A stretch of DNA of 15,548 nucleotides from a bacterium (GTDB lineage Bacteria; Pseudomonadota; Alphaproteobacteria; Caulobacterales; Hyphomonadaceae): positions 1-15,548 of the forward strand of contig JAVBYB010000580.1 in assembly GCA_030824255.1 (NCBI GenBank). The letters are read 5' to 3'. Shown here piece by piece: positions 1 to 8,037 of the stretch. Both the position numbers and the translations under genes were made by a program. Position 1 is the first letter of the stretch. Every line of letters begins with the position of its first letter. Below the pieces are notes generated by a model. It did not search any database. It was given only the letters and a program-made list of their open reading frames with translations, and was not told the DNA's origin.

Positions 1-64
1 CAAAGTCGCGGGTTAGTCGAGATCTGGCGCGCTTTCGGGCCCGGTTCCTTCCCAGCTTTCCTTT

Positions 65-96
65 TCAGTCCGGGCGCGGCGGGCTAAACCCCCGCC
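65..96 (+). promoter_or_regulatory. candidate dapE promoter, possibly giving a leaderless mRNA
   Basis: The octamer GCTAAACC at 83-90 matches seven of eight positions of the Caulobacter-type housekeeping -10 consensus (GCTANAWC, from memory). A weak -35-like TTTCAGT lies 13 bases upstream. There is no Shine-Dalgarno sequence before the dapE ATG at 97; the bases just upstream are C-rich. A start site about 7 bases past the box would fall on or next to the ATG. What I see is the box and the absent ribosome site; promoter function and leaderless translation are inferences. The other possibility is a chance match inside a read-through transcript from an upstream gene. Positions 1-64 hold no feature I can assign. 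Confidence 0.3.
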
Positions 97-1245
97 ATGA
101 CCGACGCCCTGCACGACCCCATCGCCCTCTCCCAGGCCCTGATCCGCCGGCGGACCGTGAACCCCTGCCATGACGGCGCGCAGGATGTTCTGGCCGATGC
201 GCTGGAATCACTCGGCTTCCGGACAAAGCGCTATCCCTTCGAGGGCGTGGACAACCTCTACGCGCGCCTTGGCGGGGCCTCGCCCAATCTTTGTTTCGCT
301 GGCCACACGGATGTGGTGCCGGTGGGCGACGACGCGGGCTGGACCGTTGATCCGTTTGGCGCGGAGATTCGCGACGGCGTCATGTATGGCCGCGGTACTT
401 CTGACATGAAGGGCGCCATCGCCGCCTGGGTCAGCGCATGTGCGCGCTACGTCGCCGATCACGGGATGCCGCAAGGTTCGATCTCATTGCTGATCACGGG
501 CGATGAAGAGGGCCCCGGCGTGCACGGCACGCGGCGTCTTCTGCCTGCCGTGATCGCGGATGGCGAGACGCTGGACCACTGCATCGTCGGCGAGCCGACA
601 TCGGAAGACACCATCGCCGACATCGTGAAGAACGGACGACGCGGATCGCTCAACGCCGTGCTGAAGGCGGTAGGCAAACAGGGACATGCGGCGTATCCGG
701 AAAAATCGGCGAACCCGATGCCGGTCCTGCTCGATGCGCTGCAGAAGCTGCGCGATCTGAAACTCGACAATGGCAGCCCGGGTTTCCAGCCGTCGAACCT
801 GGAAATCACCACGATCGATGTGGGCAACGCCGCGCACAATGTGATCCCCGCGCAAGCCGTGGCAAAATTCAATATCCGCTTCAACCCGAACCATACGGGC
901 GCGGACCTGATGGCGCGTCTGTCGCAATTGATTGGCGGCGGTCGCGATGGCGTCACGCTCTCGCTCGACATGCGCGTGACCGGTGAGGCGTTCTACACGA
1001 CGCCCGGCAAATTTACTGATCTGGTTGTTGCCGCAGTCGAAGGCGAGACGGGTCGTAAACCAGACCTTACCACGGGCGGTGGAACGTCTGATGCGCGCTA
1101 CATCAAGGACGTTTGTCCGGTGGCGGAACTCGGTGTGCGAAACGAGATGGCGCACAAGGTCGACGAATGCATTCCGGTCGACGAAATCGAAACACTCTGC
1201 CGAATATATTACCGGCTGCTGGCCAGCTATTTCGCCGCGGCCTGA
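97..1245 (+). CDS. dapE: succinyl-diaminopimelate desuccinylase
   Basis: Cytoplasmic zinc enzyme of the succinylase branch of lysine/meso-diaminopimelate synthesis. It hydrolyses N-succinyl-LL-2,6-diaminopimelate to LL-diaminopimelate and succinate. The 382-residue product is full length for DapE (M20 metallopeptidase family). Visible active-site residues are H70 and D72 in GHTDVVP, D103 in GRGTSDMKG, the E137/E138 pair in GDEEGP, E166 in GEPT and H353 near the C terminus in EMAHKVDE. The dimerisation lid lies between about residues 180 and 295 and contains H197 in KQGHAAYP. Spacing of these motifs matches the family, so I see no frameshift or lost residue. The ATG at 97 is chosen because the N terminus aligns with the family start; there is no Shine-Dalgarno. 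tamA follows 161 bases downstream on the same strand; co-transcription is possible but unproven. Confidence 0.96.
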   Translation: MTDALHDPIALSQALIRRRTVNPCHDGAQDVLADALESLGFRTKRYPFEGVDNLYARLGGASPNLCFAGHTDVVPVGDDAGWTVDPFGAEIRDGVMYGRGTSDMKGAIAAWVSACARYVADHGMPQGSISLLITGDEEGPGVHGTRRLLPAVIADGETLDHCIVGEPTSEDTIADIVKNGRRGSLNAVLKAVGKQGHAAYPEKSANPMPVLLDALQKLRDLKLDNGSPGFQPSNLEITTIDVGNAAHNVIPAQAVAKFNIRFNPNHTGADLMARLSQLIGGGRDGVTLSLDMRVTGEAFYTTPGKFTDLVVAAVEGETGRKPDLTTGGGTSDARYIKDVCPVAELGVRNEMAHKVDECIPVDEIETLCRIYYRLLASYFAAA

Positions 1246-1341
1246 GCTCTGGCGACAATTCCCGCGCTGTATTCGCCTCAATGGTGAATCACGCACCGCC
1301 ATGAGAAAGCCGCGGCGTATTGCTTGCTTTGGCAAATGTAA

Positions 1342-1389
1342 CCGCAACTGCGGATGCAACCCCGGTGAATGGATCCCTGCGAGGGGATC
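1342..1389 (+). repeat. two short inverted repeats in the tamA leader
   Basis: A near-palindrome CCGCAACTGCGG lies at 1342-1353. A 6-bp stem, GATCCC (1372-1377) with GGGATC (1384-1389) and loop TGCGAG, lies at 1372-1389, ending 17 bases before the preferred tamA ATG. Neither is followed by a T run, so they are not obvious terminators. They could shape the 5' untranslated region of tamA or be operator sites; function is not shown by the sequence. Confidence 0.4.
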
Positions 1390-1406
1390 AGGCGTTGAGT
1401 GTGTTA

Positions 1407-3248
1407 ATGGCGTTAGGCGGACGACAGCGTGGTCGATCCGTCAGGGCTCTTTTGGCCCTGACGATGATCGCTTGCGCTATGTCCGCCTCCCCTCTGTCTC
1501 CAGTTGCGCTGGCTCAGGATGAGGCATTCCAGGGATCGTCCGATGCCGGACGAGTTCCGGTTCAGGGCGTGCCGCCGGGCCTCAACGACGCGCTGAAGGT
1601 CCTCCAGCGCGAGGAACCCATTCCCGAGACCCTGTTCGATGCGCGCCGTCAGGCGGAACGCGCAGCGTCCGTCGTTTCAACTTTTCTCGAATCCGAGGGT
1701 TACTTCCAGGCGGAAGTCGAGCCGTTCGCTGATGGGCAGAACGTCTTCTTTCGCGGCGTGCGCGTGACGGCGGGTCCGCTGTTCGTCTATGGCTCGCGTG
1801 ACATCGCCTATCAAGGCGAAGCGCCGGACCCGACCACGCAGGCCGAGCTAGAGACGCTGCTTGCGCCGCTCGCTGATGGCGCACCCGCCCGGGCGCAACC
1901 TGTGATCGAGACGGGCGATGCGCTGGTCGCGCGCCTGCGCAGCGCAGGTTATCCCGATGCGGCCGCCGCTCCGGTCGATGCGCTCGCGGACGCCAAGGCA
2001 GGCACGATCGAACTCGAGTTTCGCCTGCGCCCCGGTCTCCGGGCCTCGTTTGGCGGCCTCAGCGTTGCGGGTCTCGACGCCACCAAGGAAGAATTCATCG
2101 CTGAACTGCGTCCGTGGAAGAACGGCGATCGCGTGACGCCAGCCCGCATGGATGAGTTTCGCGGGCGCCTGGCCGAGACCGGACTCTTCAAGACCACCGC
2201 GGTTCGCCTTGGCGAAGCGGGAGAGACATCTGCGAGCGGGGAGGCGCCGCGCGACGTTGTGGTGGAAGTCACCGAGCGCGAACGCCAGACCATCGCGCTG
2301 GGCGCATCGGTTTCGACAAGCGACGGTTATGGTCTCGATGCGCAATGGCAATTGCGCAACTGGAGCGGCTGGGGCGACTCGATCACCGTCACCGGCCTTC
2401 TGGCGACACTCGAGCGTCGCCTCGGTACGACCTATCGCCTGCCGCACATCGGCAAGTATGGCCGCATTCTTTCCATCGGCGCAGAAGTCGAGGACTTCGA
2501 GACGGATGCATTCGACCAGACGGGCGGCAACATCTCCGCGACGCTCGAAGAACAGCTGTCGCGGCGCGTGCGTGCGTCGGTAGGCGTGGAAGCCGGCTTT
2601 GCGAGCATTCAGGACTTGCAGGCGCAGATACTTGGCGCAAGCCGGCGGGACATCTACATCGTGTCGGCGACGGGCACGGCGGAGTATGTCGGCGTGCGCG
2701 ACATCCTTGATCCGACGAATGGCATTCGCGCGCGCATCGCCATCGAGCCGGGCGTGACCTGGGGCGACACGAATATCGGCTTCACGCGCCTCAGCGGCGA
2801 AGCGAGCTTCTATTCAGATTTCGGGACCGACACGATCGTTGGCGCAGTGCGCGGCCGTATCGGCACCATAGCTGGCGCCAACGGCGCGCCGCCGGATCGC
2901 CTGTTCTTTGCCGGCGGCGGCGGATCGGTTCGCGGCTATGAGTATCAGGCGCTATCGCCGCGCGATCCGATCACCAACCTGCCCACGGGCGGACGTTCGC
3001 TGATCGAGACGAGCGCGGAAATCCGCTACCGCGCAAGCGACACGCTGGGCTATGTTGCGTTCCTCGATGCGGGCGCGGCGGGGCTCAATGTCGAACCGCC
3101 GATCGACGCGATGCGCTTCGGCGCCGGCGTGGGCCTGCGCTACTACACAGCGTTCGGCCCCCTGCGCGCAGATATTGCAGTTCCGCTGAACAAGGAGGAC
3201 GGCGATGCCGACCTCCAGCTCTATATCTCCATCGGACAGGCTTTCTGA
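1407..3248 (+). CDS. tamA: TamA-like Omp85 outer-membrane assembly protein
   Basis: Outer-membrane beta-barrel of the Omp85 superfamily, which with TamB forms the translocation and assembly module linking inner and outer membranes. From the ATG at 1407 the product is 613 residues. An Arg-containing n-region, a hydrophobic stretch (about residues 13-30) and SPVALA|QDEA give a convincing signal peptide cut after residue 36. POTRA-like repeats fill roughly residues 45-295, followed by the barrel. The conserved L6 signature GGGGSVRGYEY is present (V508-R509-G510-Y511), and the chain ends IGQAF with the C-terminal Phe typical of outer-membrane proteins. The frame stays open back to a TTG at 1320, but that start would bury the signal peptide behind 29 extra residues, so 1407 is preferred; GTG at 1401 is an alternative. 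The ribosome site is weak. The stop overlaps tamB by one base, and that partner is what separates TamA from BamA. Confidence 0.9.
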   Translation: MALGGRQRGRSVRALLALTMIACAMSASPLSPVALAQDEAFQGSSDAGRVPVQGVPPGLNDALKVLQREEPIPETLFDARRQAERAASVVSTFLESEGYFQAEVEPFADGQNVFFRGVRVTAGPLFVYGSRDIAYQGEAPDPTTQAELETLLAPLADGAPARAQPVIETGDALVARLRSAGYPDAAAAPVDALADAKAGTIELEFRLRPGLRASFGGLSVAGLDATKEEFIAELRPWKNGDRVTPARMDEFRGRLAETGLFKTTAVRLGEAGETSASGEAPRDVVVEVTERERQTIALGASVSTSDGYGLDAQWQLRNWSGWGDSITVTGLLATLERRLGTTYRLPHIGKYGRILSIGAEVEDFETDAFDQTGGNISATLEEQLSRRVRASVGVEAGFASIQDLQAQILGASRRDIYIVSATGTAEYVGVRDILDPTNGIRARIAIEPGVTWGDTNIGFTRLSGEASFYSDFGTDTIVGAVRGRIGTIAGANGAPPDRLFFAGGGGSVRGYEYQALSPRDPITNLPTGGRSLIETSAEIRYRASDTLGYVAFLDAGAAGLNVEPPIDAMRFGAGVGLRYYTAFGPLRADIAVPLNKEDGDADLQLYISIGQAF

Positions 3249-6200
3249 TGGAACGCGCGAAACGCAAACGTCACCCCCTCTGGCTTCGCATCGCCCTCGC
3301 CTTGATGGTCGTGGTGTTGATCCTCTTTGCGACGGCTGGGGCGCTGCGCTTCTGGATCACCAGCGATAGCGGCCGCGCCTTCATCCTGTCTCAGGCTGAT
3401 GGTCGCAAGGTGGGCCCGTTGGGAACGCTTCGCCTGTCGGGCCTGCAGGGCGATCCGCTCGGCGCGGCGACCCTGGCTGATATCGCGCTGGTGGACGATG
3501 AGGGCGTGTGGCTGCGTGCGCGGGACGCCCTGATTGAATGGACGCCGACGTCGCTGTTCCTTGGCGAGCTGGAAATCCGCAAGATCAATATCCGCACGGT
3601 GGAAGTCGTGCGGCGTCCGCTTCTGGCGATGCAGCAGGAAGACAGCGGGCCAGCGCCGGACATTGGCCTGCGTCTGGACGAGATTTCCGTCGCTGATCTG
3701 CGTCTGGCCGAGGCGGTGATCGGCATCGAGGCGCAATACAGGATCGACGGCGCCGTGGCGCGTCCGCGTGATGGATCGGGTTTTGCGCGGCTGGTGCTCG
3801 CGCCCGTGTCTGGCCCGGCGGATGCAGCAAACATTCATGCCGAATGGTCGGCGGAGGGAAGCCTCAAGGGATCGGCGGCGCTGTCGGGCCCGCCGGGCGG
3901 CCTGATTGCCGCCGTGTTGCAGTCGCCCGAAGATCGCAATGTGGCGTTCATCGGGGATGTGGCCGGTACGATCGAGACATTCTCCAGCAAGGGCGTGCTT
4001 CGCTTTGGCGATGCCGATGTGGCAAGCTTCAATGTCTCGCGGCAGGACAATGTGGCAAACCTCACGGCGCGCCTTGATGCGGGCGAATGGCCGTTGCTGG
4101 CGCCGGTGGACGAGCGCGCTGGCGGGCCTGTGGAGCTGACGGCGAGCGCCGATCTTGCCGATCTCGCCAAGGCGCTTGTGAAGACGCGACTGACGGCGCC
4201 CGCCGGCATCGTGGAGATCGATGCGCCTTACGACTTCACAACCATGACCGCACCGAGCGATCTCGCGACACGCTTTGAGCGCGTGGATCTCGCGACGGTG
4301 GCGCCGCCGATGGCGGGCAAGGCAGATGGTGCGGGCATTCTGAGCTACGGCATGACCGGCATCGACTGGCGAGGCGAGGTCAGCGTCGCCGATATTGCGT
4401 GGCCGTCTGGTCACGCGGCCAATGTTGCAGCACCGTTGTCGATCAGCTTCTCACGTTCGGTCCTGTCGTGGCAGACGACCGGCATGCGGATCGAGGGCGG
4501 ACGTATCGACGCCCTCCCCGGTCTTGGCGATGCTCGCTATACGGCGGCGGCGCGCGGTGAAGTGAACCTGCGCACCGGGGTGGTGGAAATTCATGGCTCG
4601 CAGGTCGAGGGCGCACCGGGCTCAGTGGCGGCGCGCGGGAATTTTGATACACGCAGCGGCGCGATGGACTTCCAGGGATCTGCCAGGCTGGCGCGGCTTG
4701 GCGATGTCTCGCCGCTGACGGGTGCGGCGCAGGGACGCTGGAGCGTGAAGGCGTCTTCGCTGCGGGCGCCGATCCGGATTTCGGCGGACCTTGAAGGTCG
4801 TGGTGTTTCCTCCAGCACGGAGACGCTGGCGACGCTGTTTGGGCCGACTCCACGGGTGAAGCTGGTGGGCGTTGTGAGCAATGGGCGCTTTGCGGTTGAG
4901 TCCGGCTCGTTGCAGGCGGCGGGACTGCGGGCGAACATGACGGGCCGCGTTGCGGACTCGGGCGCGATCAGCGGACGCGCTACCGGCGTGCTGAACCGGC
5001 CGCTGGATCTGGGCGGGGCGGAAATCGCCGCGGCGCGCTTCACGGCCGATATCACGGGTACGGTGCGTGTGCCGGTGATCAATCTACGTATCGACGACAC
5101 CACGGTGAACGCAGCGGGCATTGCTGTGCGCGATATTGGCGGCACGGCGGAAGCCCGGCTGGGCGAGGCGATCACGGGCCGCTTCTCGCTGACGGGCCAA
5201 ACAGACACGGGGCCGTTCCGCGCCTCCGGGCAGGTTTCGTCCGGGGAAGGCGAATGGCGGATCAACAATCTTGTCGCCAGCATGGGCGAGCTGCAATTCA
5301 ACTCGCCGCGCCTGTCGATCGACGATGGCGAGCTGGCGATGACGTTTACCGCGCGCGGGCCGCTGGCTGGCGTTGCCGGGCTGGAGCGCGGCGCGCTGAC
5401 GGCGGGGGGCACGGTAAGCGTGGGCGAGGATCTCGTGCTGGATGTTACCGGGCGGCTGACGGACCTGCGCAGCGCGGCGTTGCGCATGTCTGTGGTGTCC
5501 TTTGACCTCGATGCAGCTGACGGCCGCGCGACGCTGACCGCGAGCGCGACAGGCTCGCTGGGCGCACCGCTGGACCTGGATGTGAAGGCGACCGGCGCGC
5601 AAGACGGCGACGCCTGGTCGGGGGATGCAACACTCGAAGGGACGGTGGATGAATTGCCGATCGCGACGGCGCGTCCGGCGGTCTGGCGTTATGGCGAGGA
5701 CGGCTGGTCGGTGGATGCAGCCTTCCGTGCGCTGCGTGGCGAGATCGATGTGGACGTGGGCGCGACAGCCAGCGCCTCGACAGCGCGGGTTGAATTGCAG
5801 CGCGTGAACATGCGCGGGCTCTCGCGGCTGGCGCGGATCACGCCGTTGCAGGGGACAGTCTCCGGCGTGGCTACTTTCAACAATCCGCTGGGATCGACGG
5901 CGACGGGCGAACTGAGGCTGGCCGTGACGGATGCGAACCCGGTGGGCGTGACGGCCAACCCGGTCTCGCTCGACCTGCAGGCGGCGCTGCGCAACGGCGT
6001 GCTGACCTCGCGCATGACCGGTTCAGGTCAGGGCTTCAGTCTCGATGCGGGCTCGACCCTGCCGATCGCCGAGGGCGAGGGCTTTTCAATCGCGGTCGAC
6101 GATACGCGGATGATGGCGGCGGAATTTGATCTCGACGGACGCGCGGAACAGCTTTGGGCGCTGTTTGGTCCGGAAGACCAGTCGCTGCGCGGGTCGTTGA

Positions 6201-7390
6201 AGGCGAACATTCGCGCGGCTGGTACGCTGGCCCGGCCGGTGCTGGAGGGCAGTGTCGATGTTGCCGAAGGCGCCTATGAGCACGGTGAGACCGGCCTCGC
6301 GCTGCGGGACATCGTGGCGAAGGGCGTTTTTGACCAGAACTCCGCGCGGATCACGAATGTCTCCGCCAATGACGGCGCCGGCGGCCGGCTGACGGCTGAT
6401 GGCGAGATTGGCTGGAACGGCAATGTGCAGGGCGGCGTAAATTTCCGCGCCGACAATCTGCGGGCGCTCGGCCGAGATGATCGCCTTGTCGTGCTGACGG
6501 GCAATGGCGCAGTGCGCTTGGGGGAAACCAACATCAAGGTCGATGGCGACTTCACGATCACGCAGGCGCGTATCTCGGTGGAACAGCCGGCGTCCGCTTC
6601 GATCCCCACCCTGCCCGGCCTACGCCGCGTGAACTTCCCCAACCAGACCGACGAGGATACCGACACGGGCGCCGTCTCGCCATTCCAGCGTCCGGTTGAG
6701 CTGGATGTGAAAGTGTCCGCGCCGCGGCGGATCGTGGTGTTCGGACGCGGGCTCGATATGGAATGGGGCGCGAACCTGCGCATTACCGGGCCGATTTCCG
6801 ATCCGGTCTTCAACGGCACGGCGACCATGGAACGCGGCGACCTCGATCTCGCCGGACGGCGCTTCCAGTTCGGCACGGGGACGATCACGCTCGACGGTCC
6901 GATCCGGATGGCCCGGATCGATATCGCGGCGACGCGGACGACGGCGGATATTACGGCCAGCGTGCGGATCACGGGCACGCCGGTCGATCCGGAATTCGTG
7001 CTGGAATCGACACCATCGCTGCCGCAGGACGAAGTGCTGTCGCGCATCCTGTTCGGCCGTTCTGTGACGCAGCTTTCCGGATTTGAGGCCGCGCAGCTGG
7101 CAGCGGGACTTGCGCAGCTGGCCGGCGGGCAGGCTGGATTTGATCCGGTGGGGCTTGTGCGGCAGGCGACGGGCCTCGACCGCGTGACGTTTGGCGCCGA
7201 GGACGGCATCGCCACTGTCTCGGCGGGGAAATATGTCGCCGAGAACGTCTACGTGCAGGTCGGCGCGGGCGGCGCCGGCGGCGTTGGCGCGGAAGTGGAA
7301 TGGGAGCCGACGGATAGCGTGTCGATCATCTCGTCCGCTGACGGGAATGGCGACACGAAGATCGCCGTGCGGTGGAAGAAGGACTACTGA
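3248..7390 (+). CDS. tamB: translocation/assembly module protein TamB
   Basis: Very long inner-membrane-anchored, AsmA-like protein of 1380 residues. The family forms a periplasm-spanning hydrophobic beta groove thought to carry phospholipid to the outer membrane and to assist TamA in outer-membrane protein assembly. An Arg/Lys-rich start (MERAKRKRHP) precedes one membrane helix at about residues 13-34. A long, repetitive beta-rich region without cysteines follows. The C-terminal TamB (DUF490) domain covers roughly the last 350 residues and holds the family hallmark LFGRSVTQLSGFEAAQLA starting at residue 1268. The protein ends in AVRWKKDY. Length is within the family range and no frame break is seen. 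The ATG overlaps the tamA TGA (TGATG), indicating translational coupling. Family and pairing are clear; the exact cargo in this organism is not shown by sequence. Confidence 0.94.
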   Translation: MERAKRKRHPLWLRIALALMVVVLILFATAGALRFWITSDSGRAFILSQADGRKVGPLGTLRLSGLQGDPLGAATLADIALVDDEGVWLRARDALIEWTPTSLFLGELEIRKINIRTVEVVRRPLLAMQQEDSGPAPDIGLRLDEISVADLRLAEAVIGIEAQYRIDGAVARPRDGSGFARLVLAPVSGPADAANIHAEWSAEGSLKGSAALSGPPGGLIAAVLQSPEDRNVAFIGDVAGTIETFSSKGVLRFGDADVASFNVSRQDNVANLTARLDAGEWPLLAPVDERAGGPVELTASADLADLAKALVKTRLTAPAGIVEIDAPYDFTTMTAPSDLATRFERVDLATVAPPMAGKADGAGILSYGMTGIDWRGEVSVADIAWPSGHAANVAAPLSISFSRSVLSWQTTGMRIEGGRIDALPGLGDARYTAAARGEVNLRTGVVEIHGSQVEGAPGSVAARGNFDTRSGAMDFQGSARLARLGDVSPLTGAAQGRWSVKASSLRAPIRISADLEGRGVSSSTETLATLFGPTPRVKLVGVVSNGRFAVESGSLQAAGLRANMTGRVADSGAISGRATGVLNRPLDLGGAEIAAARFTADITGTVRVPVINLRIDDTTVNAAGIAVRDIGGTAEARLGEAITGRFSLTGQTDTGPFRASGQVSSGEGEWRINNLVASMGELQFNSPRLSIDDGELAMTFTARGPLAGVAGLERGALTAGGTVSVGEDLVLDVTGRLTDLRSAALRMSVVSFDLDAADGRATLTASATGSLGAPLDLDVKATGAQDGDAWSGDATLEGTVDELPIATARPAVWRYGEDGWSVDAAFRALRGEIDVDVGATASASTARVELQRVNMRGLSRLARITPLQGTVSGVATFNNPLGSTATGELRLAVTDANPVGVTANPVSLDLQAALRNGVLTSRMTGSGQGFSLDAGSTLPIAEGEGFSIAVDDTRMMAAEFDLDGRAEQLWALFGPEDQSLRGSLKANIRAAGTLARPVLEGSVDVAEGAYEHGETGLALRDIVAKGVFDQNSARITNVSANDGAGGRLTADGEIGWNGNVQGGVNFRADNLRALGRDDRLVVLTGNGAVRLGETNIKVDGDFTITQARISVEQPASASIPTLPGLRRVNFPNQTDEDTDTGAVSPFQRPVELDVKVSAPRRIVVFGRGLDMEWGANLRITGPISDPVFNGTATMERGDLDLAGRRFQFGTGTITLDGPIRMARIDIAATRTTADITASVRITGTPVDPEFVLESTPSLPQDEVLSRILFGRSVTQLSGFEAAQLAAGLAQLAGGQAGFDPVGLVRQATGLDRVTFGAEDGIATVSAGKYVAENVYVQVGAGGAGGVGAEVEWEPTDSVSIISSADGNGDTKIAVRWKKDY

Positions 7391-7403
7391 CGCGCGAAGG
7401 CAT

Positions 7404-7427
7404 TCCCTGCGGCTGAAGGCCGAGGGA
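7404..7427 (+). terminator. hairpin just after tamB, possible transcript end
   Basis: TCCCT-g-CGGC pairs with GCCG-AGGGA around loop TGAAG, giving a 9-bp stem with a single bulged G, 13 bases after the tamB stop. No T run follows (GACGTGGG), so it is not a textbook intrinsic terminator. It could protect the 3' end of the mRNA or be the first element of the hairpin cluster that follows. Confidence 0.35.
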
Positions 7428-7488
7428 CGTGGGCAGACGCGCTGACGGGTCAGGTCAGGCTAGGTCAGACGCACTCGCGCATTCGCTC

Positions 7489-7580
7489 TCGGGCTTGACC
7501 CGAAGATGACGGTGGCAAGCGTTGTGCGCTTGGCCCCTGGGTTCCGGCTCGTACGCTTTGCCTGCGTCCGGAATGACGGG
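7489..7580. repeat. composite palindromic intergenic repeat
   Basis: Three nested or adjacent dyads fall in 90 bases. TCGGG (7489-7493) pairs with CCCGA (7499-7503). CAAGCG (7516-7521) pairs with CGCTTG (7527-7532). TTCCGG (7542-7547) pairs with CCGGAA (7568-7573). The right edge reads GTCATTCCGGACGCAGG on the minus strand, and the left part has GGGCTTGACCCGAAGATGAC. Sequences of this style (GTCATnCCGG ends, GGCTTGACCC) are, from memory, common dispersed intergenic repeats in alphaproteobacterial genomes. Family identity was not checked. Confidence 0.55.
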
Positions 7581-7623
7581 GTGGGTGACCACGGACGCAT
7601 GATCCAATCAACGATGTCGCGCC

Positions 7624-7647
7624 CGGGACAAGCCTTCGGCTTACCCG
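7624..7647. repeat. small hairpin repeat (AAGCC-TTC-GGCTT core)
   Basis: AAGCC (7630-7634) pairs with GGCTT (7638-7642) around loop TTC. Outer arms CGGG (7624-7627) and CCCG (7644-7647) extend it across a small internal loop. No T run is seen on either strand. It is part of the dyad-rich stretch between tamB and truA. Confidence 0.5.
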
Positions 7648-7699
7648 AGACTGGCTCGTGAGTGGGATGGATGTCTGTGGTGTGCGTGAGCGTCGGTGT

Positions 7700-7735
7700 T
7701 CGACGCTGCGCGTCGACGGCCACGCGGAGCGTGGC
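7700..7735. repeat. tandem pair of perfect 7-bp REP-like hairpins
   Basis: Two perfect stem-loops of identical geometry sit two bases apart. TCGACGC-TGC-GCGTCGA occupies 7700-7716 and GCCACGC-GGA-GCGTGGC occupies 7719-7735. Each has a 7-bp stem and a 3-base loop. The two differ in outer stem sequence but both end their arms in ACGC/GCGT. This back-to-back arrangement resembles REP/BIME elements. No REP-associated transposase is in the window. Confidence 0.6.
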
Positions 7736-7900
7736 GGTCCGGATTTGCTTCCTTCTGGGTTGGAAGAGTTTTGCAACGAGGCTCACGCATGCGCACAGCA
7801 CCGCGACCAGCCAATGCTGGGGACGCGGTGGGTTGCCGAAGCCAGATGTGCGTATCCGTGCTCGTGTCATGGCGAGCAAGATAAGGGACGGTGTGGAGGG

Positions 7901-7948
7901 GTGGGACGGAGAAAGACCGACTTTATTTTTGCAGTTTGGGCGTCCCAC
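7901..7948. repeat. 8-bp inverted repeat with a long loop
   Basis: GTGGGACG (7901-7908) is exactly complementary to CGTCCCAC (7941-7948), with a 32-base loop containing a T-rich run (TTTATTTTT at 7921-7929). A small inner stem, AAAG/CTTT, is also possible at 7912-7924. It lies 90 bases beyond the truA stop on the truA transcript side. Function is unknown. Confidence 0.35.
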
Positions 7949-8037
7949 ACTTAGCGCGCTGAAATCATTCAGGATGGCGCGTGCCCCTGCTCTCCTGTGT
8001 TGCGATCACGGAGACATGGAACACGGGTGAGAGAAAA

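Larger units (their letters stand above)
7391..8037. other. gene-free convergent intergenic region rich in dyads
   Basis: About 650 bases separate the tamB stop from the truA stop; the two units converge here. I see no gene. A 162-codon minus-strand frame (7460-7948, GTG start) is open, but its product is Pro/Arg/Thr-rich with no ribosome site, domain or signal, and reads like translated repeat sequence. What the region does hold is a series of short hairpins between 7404 and 7735, a tandem-like patch with three copies of GGTCAG/AGGTCAG at 7447-7469, and an 8-bp inverted repeat with a long AT-containing loop at 7901-7948. It is best read as a mosaic of dispersed palindromic intergenic repeats. 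Confidence 0.6.

Noticed and set aside
1..87. Possible 3' end of an upstream gene (a frame open from the left edge to TAA at 85-87)
   Set aside because: About 28 codons without any recognisable C-terminal motif. Another frame stops at 14-16. There is too little sequence to support a partial gene.
484..1359. Long minus-strand open frames opposite dapE, and similar ones opposite tamB
   Set aside because: Antisense shadows of strongly supported genes, with Arg/Ser/Pro-rich products and no motifs. They are expected in GC-rich DNA.
7447..7469. GGTCAG/AGGTCAG short repeats as CRISPR-like or iteron array
   Set aside because: Units are only 6-7 bases, irregularly spaced and too few. No spacers, cas genes or replication initiator gene are present.
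7735..7775. Minus-strand CAGAAGGAAGC resembling the SRP (4.5S) RNA core
   Set aside because: Only the GGAAGGAAGC-like part matches. The paired flanks needed for the SRP helix 8 hairpin are absent.
7460..7948. 162-codon open frame on the minus strand in the tamB-truA gap
   Set aside because: GTG start without ribosome site, Pro/Arg/Thr-rich product without domain, and it runs through several palindromic repeats. It reads like translated repeat DNA.
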